In this document: piece by piece, positions 1 to 8,129 of the stretch | How the letters are laid out: every line of letters begins with the position of its first letter | Numbering within the stretch: the first letter of the stretch is position 1 | Source of the DNA: Brevibacillus gelatini | Lineage (GTDB): Bacteria > Bacillota > Bacilli > Brevibacillales > Brevibacillaceae | Direction: 5' to 3' | DNA length: 64,000 nucleotides | Assembly (NCBI RefSeq): GCF_003710935.1 | Contig: NZ_RHHS01000040.1 | Span: forward strand, 1 to 64,000 | The notes under the pieces: generated by a model | The model's input: only the letters and a program-made list of their open reading frames with translations | Told to the model about the DNA's origin: nothing | Databases searched by the model: none | Translations under genes and position numbers: made by a program

Positions 1-44
1 AGGCCATGGTAGTTTGAGACGGCCCCTTACTTTTACTCCTGGAC

Positions 45-86
45 CGGCTACACTGAATTGGACAATTTTTTTAAGGTCTAGCAGAT
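45..86 (+). mobile_element. IS3-family left-end fragment, copy 1
   Basis: This stretch repeats, with only a few differences, the sequence at 4018-4059 that precedes an IS3-type orfA. Both copies share the block starting GGCTACACTGAATTGGACA and continuing to TTAAGGTCTAG. Here similarity stops at about 86 and Rhs-coding sequence begins almost at once, so only the outer tip of the element remains. Both copies point the same way. The 44 bases before it (1-44) hold nothing I recognise. Confidence 0.6.
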
Positions 87-95
87 GGCATTTAA

Positions 96-336
96 CTGGA
101 AAGCGGCAAAACAGACGTCCTCCAGTTCTCATTGGACTTTGACAACCAAAGCCAAGTAAAAAGCTAGACATACCCAAATGGCAGCAAAGTTATCTACGAA
201 TACGACACGCTGAGAAGAGTTCTCACGGAAAGCTACCGCCACCAGGGAGCAACCCGCACCACGACGTATGTGTATCGGGACGGTGAAGCGTCCGGCACGG
301 GCGCGGAGGGGCTGGGGATCGTCGAAAGAATTTTTT
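96..336 (+). pseudogene. 5' remnant of rhs gene, frameshifted
   Basis: Reading codons in the frame of position 96 gives Rhs/YD-repeat protein (NGSKVIYEYDTLRRVL, TTYVYRDG, GIVERIF), interrupted by a TAG at 165-167 and preceded by a TAA at 93. The frame then shifts into that of the long downstream gene at the T6 run at 331-336: removing one T joins GIVERIF to ARFVRI without loss. The upstream part of this rhs gene is therefore truncated by IS debris and carries a nonsense codon and a frameshift. The toxin-bearing 3' part stays open. A sequencing error in the homopolymer could explain the shift but not the TAG. Confidence 0.7.
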
Positions 337-3300
337 GCCCGATTCGTCCGGATCATTACCTACTACACACCATACGGGGACATCGCCTACCAGGAGCAGC
401 ACGGGACGAGCGGAGGCAAACGTCCGCTGCTAGAAAACGAGTTTACGGCAGACGGTATGCAGATCAGCCGCACCACCCCATTCGGCAACCAGGCGCAGAG
501 CACCACGTATGCCTACGACTGGGACGGCTTCGTCTACCAGACTACGAACGCCTTGGGTACGACCCGCTCCCATCGGGCCAACGCGTATTCAGACGGAACC
601 AGCTATTTGCCGCGCCTGATCGAACAAACATTGTCACCCAACGGCTACATCGTCACCACCTACCGCGACCTGTACGGCCGGGTAGAGAGCGTGGAAGAAA
701 CGACCCAACGAGGCAGCCACCACCGCGTGACCAACTACCAGACCGACCGCTTCGGAAAAGTTACCGACAAGGAAGTCACGGACGGCAGTACCACTCAACG
801 CTGGACAATGCGCTACGATCACAACGACCAGTTGGTCTATTTGCGCGACCCGGAAAACAATGTGAATGAATACAGCTACGACGGACTCGGCAACCTGACC
901 ACCGTGATCGAAAACGGCACCCCTACTGCCGTGTACACGTACAACGCGCTGTCCTGGAAGTTGTCCGAAAAGAACCCGGAAACCAAGGCCGAGCAGTACA
1001 CGTACGAGAAAAACGGCGCCGTCAAAACTTTCAAAGACAAAAACGGCGTCCTGTTCAGCTACCAGTATTCGCCGTTCAACGAAATGACGAAACTGTCTGC
1101 GGGCAGCAGCTTCTATGAAGAACGCAGCTACGATCCACTCTCCGGCTTGCTTTTGATGGAAACAAACAACTACGGTCAAACTGTCCGCTACGGCTACGAC
1201 GAATACCGCCGCCTGAACCGGCAAACGATGATGGGAAAAGACTACCAGCTCGTCTACTCCGACAACGATGAGAGCATCGACGCCCTCATTTATCCATCTC
1301 GCAGTGCGGTTTCCGGTTCGGCCCCTACTTTGCGCGTTGATTATACCTACGACAATGCCGACCGCCTCAGCGCCGTGACAATCCCAGGCGTAGGAACGAC
1401 GAGCTACAGCTATACGATGAACAATAGTGGCGAGACCAACACTGTCTCCTACCCCGGCCAGTCGTCGGCGATGCAAAAAACGATCAGTTCCTTTTCCGAG
1501 ATCACGGGGATCAATCACGCGGATGGTTGGAATGAGACGAACAGCCACGACCTGTTCGGCAACATCATAAGCCAAAAGCGCGGAAGTACGATCTACGGCA
1601 CGTTTGCCTACGACAAACTGTCCCGAATTAAAGAAGAAACCATTCAGGGCAACACCCGACAGTACGCCTACGACCGCCGCGGCAACCGCCAAATCTATGC
1701 CAATGCGCCCGCAGATTCGACGCGCAGCTACGAGTTGAAGCACGATTTGCTGAATCGCCTGATCGAGTACAAAGACGCCAAAGGCACCACAAAGTACACG
1801 TACTACCCAGGCGGCCTGCGCGCGACGAAACAGCAGACCGGAAGCGTCACGGACACGACTCATTATGTGTATCTCAACGGGCAAGTGATCGAAGAACTGA
1901 CCCAGGACGGTAGGGTCAAAGCCCGCAACGTCTTTGGCAACCAGCTGATCTGGCGCAAGGACTACACGACGAACCAGGAAGGCACGTACTATTACAACAC
2001 CCACGGGGATGTCGTGAAGATCAAAGCTCCGAATGGGAATGTGTTGAATACGTATGAGTATGACATCTGGGGCAACTTGCTTGCCGATAAAGTCAAGGAA
2101 ACGATGCCGAACCCGTTTGCATATGCGGGGGAGATGTACGACAAGGAGAGCGGTTTTTACTACCTGCGTGCCCGGTATTATGATCCGAAGATGGGGAGGT
2201 TTGTGTCGGAGGATACGTATAAGGGGCAGGTGGATAATCCGCTTAGTTTGAATCGGTATGCGTATGTGAGTAATAATCCGTTAAAATATGTTGATCCAAG
2301 TGGACATAGTAATGTAATAGTTGGTGAAGGGAATCCTGGAACCTATTATTATTTTGATAATGAGGGTGTCAGGAGAATTCATGGGACAAAGGAGATTGAT
2401 TGGCAGTATTACCGAGAGTGGTTCGAAAAAGATCAAGCAGGGATGCAGGATGCACTGAGAGGTACAAACAAAATTAAAAATGCCATAGCGGCTAAGGTTA
2501 CATGGGATTGGGCGATGGAAAATGGCATCCCTATGGACGGCGGAGGAGTAGGTAAAGCGCCAGTTGTAACAAAGAGTAAATCAGCTACTTTCAAGTCGTT
2601 ATTTGGATGCAACTGCTTTACGGCAGGAACAAAGGTGTTAACAGACGAAGGGGAGAAACCTATCGAGGAAATCGAGGTAGGGGATAGGGTTCTCGCTAAG
2701 TCTGATGAGACCGGAGAAGTGGCATATAAAGAAGTCGTGGGTCTGTTCCAAAAGCAAGCTGACGAAATATACTACATCCATATTCAGGATGAAATTATCG
2801 AAGTTACGGGTGAACATCCATTCTGGTTGGATGGTAAGGGATGGACGCTTGTTAAAGACCTTAAAGTTGGTGACTTGCTTGTTTCGAGCGACGGCTCTAA
2901 ACTTGCAATAGATAAGATTGAGAAAGAGCCACGTGAAGCAACGGTCTATAACTTTGAAGTAGCTGACTTTAATTCTTACTTTGTATCCAATCTTGGCATT
3001 TGGGTGCATAATTGCAGTACATTAAGGTACGCATTAAAGTCTCAAGATTTAGATTGGAGAGGTACTGGGAAAACATACAAGGATGCTCTTGACCAAGCGT
3101 TTAAAAATACTGGTGTTGACCGAAGCGAATTTACTGTGACGAAGTGGGCCAAAGACCAGTATGGTAAATCAGTTCCGGTTGAATGGCGTTCAAAAAATGG
3201 CGCAGAGGTTAGTATTGACTATGCTCACTATGGTGTTGATAGGAATGGAAATTGGGTAACAGGACCGGATGCTCCGCATATTGGATGGCAAACACCAGGA

Positions 3301-3357
3301 AAGAAAAATTCTGTAACAGGTCACATAATTGTTGATTCAGTACCTTATGGAAGATAA
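268..3357 (+). CDS. Rhs repeat protein with Hint domain and C-terminal toxin (5'-truncated)
   Basis: 1029 codons are open. About residues 30-600 are YD repeats (YxxxG/YxYD periodicity). The Rhs-associated core follows at about 600-680, with YYLRARYYDP, GRFVSEDTY and DPSGH near 672-677. A Hint domain begins at residue 783 (CFTAGTKVLTDEGE) and ends in VHN-C916; such domains release toxin tips by self-cleavage. Residues 917-1029 form a small variable toxin module (DWRGTGKTYKDAL, PVEWRSKNGAEV, GHIIVD) that resembles 'polymorphic toxin type 47' domains, a family assignment from memory. Base composition turns AT-richer from about 2280 onward, as usual for swapped Rhs tips. The first ~22 residues are out of the ancestral frame (see 96-336), there is no secretion signal or ribosome site, and expression as an intact protein is doubtful. 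Confidence 0.8.
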   Translation: MCIGTVKRPARARRGWGSSKEFFARFVRIITYYTPYGDIAYQEQHGTSGGKRPLLENEFTADGMQISRTTPFGNQAQSTTYAYDWDGFVYQTTNALGTTRSHRANAYSDGTSYLPRLIEQTLSPNGYIVTTYRDLYGRVESVEETTQRGSHHRVTNYQTDRFGKVTDKEVTDGSTTQRWTMRYDHNDQLVYLRDPENNVNEYSYDGLGNLTTVIENGTPTAVYTYNALSWKLSEKNPETKAEQYTYEKNGAVKTFKDKNGVLFSYQYSPFNEMTKLSAGSSFYEERSYDPLSGLLLMETNNYGQTVRYGYDEYRRLNRQTMMGKDYQLVYSDNDESIDALIYPSRSAVSGSAPTLRVDYTYDNADRLSAVTIPGVGTTSYSYTMNNSGETNTVSYPGQSSAMQKTISSFSEITGINHADGWNETNSHDLFGNIISQKRGSTIYGTFAYDKLSRIKEETIQGNTRQYAYDRRGNRQIYANAPADSTRSYELKHDLLNRLIEYKDAKGTTKYTYYPGGLRATKQQTGSVTDTTHYVYLNGQVIEELTQDGRVKARNVFGNQLIWRKDYTTNQEGTYYYNTHGDVVKIKAPNGNVLNTYEYDIWGNLLADKVKETMPNPFAYAGEMYDKESGFYYLRARYYDPKMGRFVSEDTYKGQVDNPLSLNRYAYVSNNPLKYVDPSGHSNVIVGEGNPGTYYYFDNEGVRRIHGTKEIDWQYYREWFEKDQAGMQDALRGTNKIKNAIAAKVTWDWAMENGIPMDGGGVGKAPVVTKSKSATFKSLFGCNCFTAGTKVLTDEGEKPIEEIEVGDRVLAKSDETGEVAYKEVVGLFQKQADEIYYIHIQDEIIEVTGEHPFWLDGKGWTLVKDLKVGDLLVSSDGSKLAIDKIEKEPREATVYNFEVADFNSYFVSNLGIWVHNCSTLRYALKSQDLDWRGTGKTYKDALDQAFKNTGVDRSEFTVTKWAKDQYGKSVPVEWRSKNGAEVSIDYAHYGVDRNGNWVTGPDAPHIGWQTPGKKNSVTGHIIVDSVPYGR

Positions 3358-3796
3358 GGAGGAATGTCCTATTTGGGATATTAAGGAACAAATTTTCGCC
3401 GCAAGTCAGATGTTAAATATACCATTTAGAATTATGGAAGATGCATCGAAAGAATCAATTATTTCATCGGTTATGGAAAAGTATTGTAAGGTAAAATCGC
3501 ACTGGCCCATATGGGAAAAATTCAGTGATTTTGTCGGGGTAAGTAATAAAGATGCATGGCAGTGGATTGAAGAATTTGTAGGCTCGAACAAATGCATTTT
3601 ATTTTTTAATCCTTCCGATGAGAAAAGGGCGTACTTATTTGAATCAGGACAACATGTAGTGTCAGTGATTGAAGAATTGTTTAACGTCGAATTTTATGTC
3701 ACCAATGAAGCAACTGACTATTTACTATGCTTTAATCATCACGATTGTTTAATGGCGTTAGGTAATGCAATAGATTGGTTAGATACTAGAGGTTAG
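3347..3796 (+). CDS. Probable immunity protein for the Rhs toxin
   Basis: 149 residues, acidic and AT-rich like the toxin tip, with no signal peptide or membrane segment. The ATG at 3347 overlaps the rhs stop (3355-3357), which suggests translational coupling; an in-frame ATG at 3329 is less likely. The C-terminal half contains FYVTNEATDYLLCFNHHD, a pattern I associate with a small DUF family (possibly DUF6756), unverified. Position directly after a polymorphic toxin tip is the standard place for the cognate antitoxin, so the role is inferred from context and not from fold. A terminator follows at once. Confidence 0.65.
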   Translation: MEDKEECPIWDIKEQIFAASQMLNIPFRIMEDASKESIISSVMEKYCKVKSHWPIWEKFSDFVGVSNKDAWQWIEEFVGSNKCILFFNPSDEKRAYLFESGQHVVSVIEELFNVEFYVTNEATDYLLCFNHHDCLMALGNAIDWLDTRG

Positions 3797-3809
3797 TTTT
3801 TTCATTCGG

Positions 3810-3840
3810 CCTTGAGGGTGGCAATCCTCAAGGTCTTTCT
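3810..3840 (+). terminator. Rho-independent terminator after the immunity gene
   Basis: CCTTGAGG (3810-3817) pairs with CCTCAAGG (3826-3833) and is followed by TCTTTCT. It ends right where the group II intron begins at 3842. Confidence 0.75.
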
Positions 3841-3841
3841 T

Positions 3842-4018
3842 GTGCGCCCAGCATGGGCGTCCATCTTTAGGGTGAAAGTCCCGAACGGGGGCTGGCGAGC
3901 GCCTACCGTTAGCCAAGAGCAAGGGTGTCCATCGTGAGGTGGAATCTGAAGGAAGCTGGAGGCAAATGCTCGACCCAAGGTACACGAACCCAATTTGAGG
4001 CTAGGGTAGTCGTGGATC
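3842..4018 (+). mobile_element. Group IIC intron remnant (5' part of domain I)
   Basis: The stretch starts with GTGCGCCCAGCATGGGCG and contains AGGGTGAAAGTCCCGAAC, GTTAGCC, CAAGGGTGTCC, GGAATCTGAAGGAAGC, GGCAAA and ACACGAAC..GAGGCTAGG. These come in the order found in the 5' third of class C group II introns of Bacillales (for example the Oceanobacillus iheyensis intron). No intron reverse transcriptase, domain V or 3' end follows, because IS3 debris starts at about 4018. Class C introns insert just downstream of intrinsic terminators, and this one sits one base after the terminator at 3810-3840. It is non-functional as it stands. Confidence 0.82.
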
Positions 4019-4288
4019 GGCTACACTGAATTGGACAATTCTCTTAAGGTCTAGTAGATTGAAAGCAAATCGATACAGAACGGGGAGAATGTCATGGGGA
4101 AACGTGAGCGTCGGTCATTTACAGACGAGTTCAAGCGGCAAATGGTTCAACTCTACGAGAATGGAAAAACGCGTGCAGATATTTTGAGAGAATACGATCT
4201 GAGTGCATCTGCGTTTGACCGTTGGGTCAAACAGAGCAGAACGACAGGTTCTTTCAAAGAAAAAGACAATCGAACGGAAGAACAGAAT
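4018..4288 (+). mobile_element. Truncated IS3-family element, left end plus orfA start
   Basis: The left-end block at 4018-4059 (also found at 45-86) is followed by the start of an IS3-type orfA at 4094. Similarity to the usual OrfA ends after NRTEEQNE near 4288; orfB with its DDE residues and the right end are missing. The element landed inside the group II intron, so insertion came after intron acquisition. Confidence 0.72.
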
Positions 4289-4312
4289 GAACCTTTCTCT
4301 TATTGTAATTAG
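4094..4312 (+). pseudogene. IS3-family transposase OrfA, truncated
   Basis: 72 codons. Residues 1-60 are a typical IS3 OrfA helix-turn-helix (RRSFTDEFKRQMVQLYENGK, REYDLSASAFDRWVKQ), the DNA-binding half of a two-frame transposase. Family OrfA proteins normally run to about 90-100 residues with a leucine-zipper end before the frameshift into orfB; here the tail is replaced by the unrelated PFSYCN and a stop. It follows an acceptable GGGGAGAATGTC site with an ATG at 4094. It cannot transpose alone. Confidence 0.75.
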
Positions 4313-4380
4313 GTTTTGAGAGTTTACACAGAATATTTTACAGTCCCGAATTTGCTTGATTTAGCTTAACCATGCTCTTT

Positions 4381-4407
4381 GACCTTGAGGGCACATTCCT
4401 CAAGGTC
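4381..4407 (+). repeat. Perfect 10-bp inverted repeat resembling the 3810 terminator
   Basis: GACCTTGAGG (4381-4390) and CCTCAAGGTC (4398-4407) are fully complementary around a 7-base loop. The stem is nearly identical to the terminator at 3810-3833, but no T-run follows (TATACTC). It may be the far end of the region disturbed by the intron/IS events or a second Rhs-cassette terminator. The rest of 4313-4748 shows no gene. Confidence 0.5.
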
Positions 4408-4748
4408 TATACTCTTATCCCACCTAGTGCCGAGTAAATTGGGCGGCTCTATGATATTCCTAAAATTTTCTTGTACGCACATAAATACTTGAGTTTTATC
4501 CCCCAAATAACGGGATACATTTACGTTGAACAGGTTGATTATGGTCAGATAGCACCATGATTGACCTGCTTTTTGTTATCTTCGTTTTCTCACGCTCGTT
4601 AAAATTAAATAACAAATGAAAAATATTGTTAATTAAAACTTTGTTTTGCCCCACTCTTCCAGAACGTAAACAAAAAACAGAAACCATATACCCCCTTTCC
4701 ACCCCAAAATACCTCCGGGCGAACAGGGGGCTTTTTGCGAAAAAACGC

Positions 4749-5810
4749 TCAAAACGGCTCCCAGCGCAGCTTCCGCGCCTGCTGGAAACGCTCCTCTACA
4801 TAGGGCCAATTCACGATCTTCCACCAGTTTTCCACGTATTTGTCCCGCTGGTTTTGATACTGGAGAAAATAAGCGTGCTCCCAGACGTCCAGCACGAGGA
4901 GCGGGACCGCATCCCATTGCGCCAGGTTTTGATGCTTTTCCGCCGTCAGGATTTCCAGGTGCTGGGCGCGCGGCGACCAGACGAGGATTGCCCAGCCGGG
5001 GCCCTCCACTTTTCCGGCTGCCTGGGAAAACTGCTGCCGGAATGCGTCAAAAGACCCGAAGTACCGTTGGATCGCCTCTGCCAGCTCGCCTGTTGGCGTA
5101 TCGCCTCCGTGCGGGCTCATGGACGGCCAGAAAATGGAATGCAAATAATGGCCAGCCCCGTTAAAAGCCAGCTCGCGCTCCCAGTGGCGAATCAGGTCGT
5201 AGTTGCCGTTTTGACGGGCTTCGGCCAGCTTTCGCTCTGCTGTATTCAAGTCATCTACATATTTTTGATGCAGCTTCTCATGATGAATGCGCATCGTCTG
5301 CTCGTCGATATACGGCTCAAGCGCGTTGTACGCATACGGCAAGGGCGGGAGGGTATGACGGCCAGGGGCGACGGGGCGCGCGACGCGTATGGGTTCGCGT
5401 GCGGTTTCACGTACAGCCTGGTACGGAGCGGAAATGGCCGTCTCCCTCATCTGGGCAGGTGTTGCTTCGCAGGTTTCTGTCGCTTCCTGAACCGCTTCTG
5501 CTTCAAAAAGCTCCTCCTGCGCCACTGTCTGCTCCACGAACCGCTCATCCTCCGTCAGCTGGGTCAGCCGCAAAAAATGGTGGAATTGCTTCTGTACCTC
5601 CTCAGCCCGCGCGATGAGTATCGGGAGTGCCTCTGCTGCTTCTGCCTTGTGAATCCGCGTAGCCTGTCTTCCTATTTTGATAAAAGATTCTTCAAATTTG
5701 TGCAGATGCCGCTCCAACTCCCGGTTCAGTGTTTTTTTTCTCCGCAAATGGTCGATCCATTGGCGGCCCCACTGACTCCAATCCAGCAATTTTCTGGCTT
5801 TCTCTTCCAA
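4749..5810 (-). CDS. sodF: Fe/Mn superoxide dismutase with long N-terminal extension (SodF-like)
   Basis: 353 residues starting with TTG at 5810, seven bases after GAGGAGG. Residues 1-150 are a charged, helical extension rich in Glu/Gln. Residues 151-353 are a complete iron/manganese SOD domain: PPLPYAYNALEPYI, metal ligands H176 (MRIHHEKLH), H224 (YLHSIFWPSM), D308 and H312 (LDVWEHAYFL), and a WKIVNW-type end. It converts superoxide to peroxide and oxygen. Ordinary SodA proteins are about 200 residues; Bacillus SodF is about 280 with a shorter extension, so this copy is unusually long. It is transcribed away from racE and has no signal peptide. Confidence 0.88.
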   Translation of the reverse strand: MEEKARKLLDWSQWGRQWIDHLRRKKTLNRELERHLHKFEESFIKIGRQATRIHKAEAAEALPILIARAEEVQKQFHHFLRLTQLTEDERFVEQTVAQEELFEAEAVQEATETCEATPAQMRETAISAPYQAVRETAREPIRVARPVAPGRHTLPPLPYAYNALEPYIDEQTMRIHHEKLHQKYVDDLNTAERKLAEARQNGNYDLIRHWERELAFNGAGHYLHSIFWPSMSPHGGDTPTGELAEAIQRYFGSFDAFRQQFSQAAGKVEGPGWAILVWSPRAQHLEILTAEKHQNLAQWDAVPLLVLDVWEHAYFLQYQNQRDKYVENWWKIVNWPYVEERFQQARKLRWEPF

Positions 5811-5978
5811 AAAAATTCCTCCTCACTTGGGCGCATCTCACCCTCAGATTATGAACGCAGCCCAGAGAAGGTGCGACATTCGCGGAGTACAAGAAAATTA
5901 AATGCCGCATATGGTAGTAGCACAAATGTTTGAGTGGTATGCTGTACTATATTCATTACAACAGGGGAGACACATTGC

Positions 5979-6791
5979 ATGAGTAGAGATGAAGCGATTG
6001 CCGTCATTGATTCAGGAGTGGGAGGATTGACCGTAGCAAAGGAAGTCATGCGTCAGCTACCCGAAGAAAAAATCATCTACGTAGGAGACAACGCGCGGTG
6101 CCCGTACGGCTCCAAGTCCCCGGAAGAGATTCGGACATACAGTTTTCAAATGATCGATTACGTCATGAATACGCCGCTCAAGGCGCTGGTGATTGCCTGC
6201 AATACGGCAACAGCAGTTGTTCTGGAGGAAGCGATGGCTGATTTGCCGCTGCCGGTGATCGGGGTGATTGAGCCGGGAGCGCGCGCGGCCGTTTCGGTGA
6301 CGAAAAATGGACGCGTCGGGGTGATCGGGACAGAGATGACCATCCGCACGAAAGCGTACGAGCGTGCCTTGCTGCGTGCCGAGCCGAATTTATATGTGGT
6401 GGGAAAAGCTTGTCCGGCGTTCGTGCCGCTTGTGGAGAATCATCTGGCAAACTCGGACCAGGCGCGAATGGTCGTCGAAGAAGCATTGGCGCCTTTGCGT
6501 GCGGAAGACCTGGACACCTTGATTCTCGGCTGTACCCACTATCCGCTCCTGGCCCCGGTTATTCAGGAGGTCATGGGGGAGGGGGTCAGGTTAATCAGCT
6601 CCGCCGAGGAAACTGCGCGCGAGCTGGCCGTACAGATTGCGCCGTTGGCGGCACGCAGACAAGAGGAGCCGCCACAGCATCTGTTTGTCACGAGCGGAGA
6701 CGCGGAGCGCTTCCGGACGATTGCCGAAGAGTGGCTTGCGGGCAAGGTGAACGTCCTGCATCATTCTCTGGAAAAATCCGTGCAGCCGTAA
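5979..6791 (+). CDS. racE: Glutamate racemase
   Basis: 270 residues, start ATG 5979 behind GGGGAG (an upstream in-frame ATG at 5934 has no site). It interconverts L- and D-glutamate for peptidoglycan. Visible motifs: DSGVGGLTV near residues 11-19, catalytic cysteines C74 (ACNTATAV) and C185 (LGCTHYPLL), and the GDNARCPYG loop at 37-44. Full family length. The neighbours gerM-rph-rdgB downstream give the usual Bacillales racE cluster. Confidence 0.95.
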   Translation: MSRDEAIAVIDSGVGGLTVAKEVMRQLPEEKIIYVGDNARCPYGSKSPEEIRTYSFQMIDYVMNTPLKALVIACNTATAVVLEEAMADLPLPVIGVIEPGARAAVSVTKNGRVGVIGTEMTIRTKAYERALLRAEPNLYVVGKACPAFVPLVENHLANSDQARMVVEEALAPLRAEDLDTLILGCTHYPLLAPVIQEVMGEGVRLISSAEETARELAVQIAPLAARRQEEPPQHLFVTSGDAERFRTIAEEWLAGKVNVLHHSLEKSVQP

Positions 6792-6831
6792 AAGCGCGGC
6801 TGGCTGTCCTTTTTGCCAGACAACTTTCAAC

Positions 6832-6861
6832 GCATAAACCCAAGCCCTGCTCGTATACATG
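6832..6861 (+). promoter_or_regulatory. Candidate sigma-E promoter of gerM
   Basis: GCATAAA (6832-6838) is the same -35 as in front of spoIVFA; TATACATG (6854-6861) lies 15 bases on and resembles CATACAnT only partly. gerM is a mother-cell gene in Bacillus, which fits. Confidence 0.4.
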
Positions 6862-6893
6862 GTAGTACAAAGTGTCTGGAGGAGGCTGGGGAA

Positions 6894-7940
6894 ATGAAGA
6901 TGGGACACATAGGCAAAATGACGACCGTTTTGGGGGTAAGCGCCGTGCTTTTGTCGGGCTGCGGTCTCTACGGCCCGGAAACGGAAACGAGCAGCATTGA
7001 CGCACCGCCACAGGTGTCGGTCGATCAGCCGAACGGAGCAGTGTCACCAGATGTCGCCGTTCAGGGCAGCGAGCAAGCGGTTCAACAGACAAGCGAAAGA
7101 ACCGTCTATTTGCTCGACGCAAACGGCTACGTCGTACCGGTGTCGCTGACGCTTCCGAAAACAGAAGGCCCTGCCAAGCAAGTTTTGAGCTACATGGTCA
7201 AGGGCGGGCCGGTAGAAAGCATGCTGCGGGGCGGTTTTTCAGCCGTGCTGCCGCAAGGGACGGAAGTGAAAGGACTGGTTATCAAAGACGGCGTGGCCAC
7301 GGTTGATTTTTCCAAAGAGTTCAAAACGTATGAGGAAAAAGACGAGAAGAAAATTCTCGACGCCGTGACCAGGGCGCTGACCGAGTTTTCCAACGTCAAG
7401 ACCGTGCAAATCTGGGTGAACGGAACTCCGCTTACCGAAATGCCGGTTGCCAGCACGCCGATTACGCAGTTGGACCGCAGCCATGGGGTCAATCTGGAGC
7501 TGGCGGAAGGGGCCATGCCGGGAAAAACGTCAGCGGTGACCGTATATTTCCAGGGGCAACTGGATGACCAGCGCACGTACTACGTTCCAGTCACCCGTCT
7601 CGTCCCGGAAACGGCTGACATCGCCAAGGCGACCGTGGAGGAGCTTATCAAAGGGCCGAAGCAAGGTTCGCAGCTGTTCAGCTCCCTATTGCGGACGACC
7701 CGCGTGCTGGACGTAAAACAGGAGAAAGACCTGATTACGGTCGATCTGAGCAGCGACATTCTCAAGTACGACGAAGGCAAGGAGGCAAGCCCGGAAGCTT
7801 TGCAATCCCTCGTGCTCTCCTTGACCGAATCGACGGGAGCCAAACAGGTGCAGCTTCTCGTTGAAGGCAAGCCGCTTGCCAACGGCGCATTCACAAAGCC
7901 TGTGAGCCGTCCGCTGCAGCTCAACCCGATCGCGTTCTAA
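6894..7940 (+). CDS. gerM: Spore germination lipoprotein GerM
   Basis: 348 residues; start ATG 6894 behind GGAGGAGGCTGGGG. An N-terminal signal with lipobox LLSGC (C23) predicts a lipoprotein. Two repeated GerMN/sporulation-spore-germination domains follow, each with the V.VDFS / ITVDLSSD signature and a VxxVQIWVNG / KQVQLLVEGK strand (about residues 75-180 and 220-335). GerM is needed in Bacillus for sporulation septum/SpoIIIA-Q assembly and for germination. It is followed by a strong terminator, so it ends its transcription unit. Confidence 0.9.
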   Translation: MKMGHIGKMTTVLGVSAVLLSGCGLYGPETETSSIDAPPQVSVDQPNGAVSPDVAVQGSEQAVQQTSERTVYLLDANGYVVPVSLTLPKTEGPAKQVLSYMVKGGPVESMLRGGFSAVLPQGTEVKGLVIKDGVATVDFSKEFKTYEEKDEKKILDAVTRALTEFSNVKTVQIWVNGTPLTEMPVASTPITQLDRSHGVNLELAEGAMPGKTSAVTVYFQGQLDDQRTYYVPVTRLVPETADIAKATVEELIKGPKQGSQLFSSLLRTTRVLDVKQEKDLITVDLSSDILKYDEGKEASPEALQSLVLSLTESTGAKQVQLLVEGKPLANGAFTKPVSRPLQLNPIAF

Positions 7941-7960
7941 TCAACCGAAAGCCTGCCCAC

Positions 7961-7994
7961 CCACGCCCGAATGCTGCGAGCGTGGCTTTTTCTT
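7961..7994 (+). terminator. Terminator after gerM
   Basis: CCACGC (7961-7966) pairs with GCGTGG (7980-7985), followed by CTTTTTCTTT. Confidence 0.75.
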
Positions 7995-8060
7995 TGCAAA
8001 AAGAAGCAAAGTCATACGAAAATTTGCAATTGGTGTAAATAAGGGAGAGCGGTTTGGGCA

Positions 8061-8091
8061 GTGGCAGAGCGTTTCCTGCCTCTGGTATAAT
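8061..8091 (+). promoter_or_regulatory. Vegetative promoter of rph-rdgB
   Basis: Consensus -10 TATAAT (8086-8091) with an extended TGG just before it. The best -35 is GTGGCA at 8061-8066 (19-base spacer), weak, so the extended -10 probably carries it. Confidence 0.6.
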
Positions 8092-8129
8092 GAGCGGAGT
8101 GTATTAAAGCAATTTAGGAGGAACTTGGA

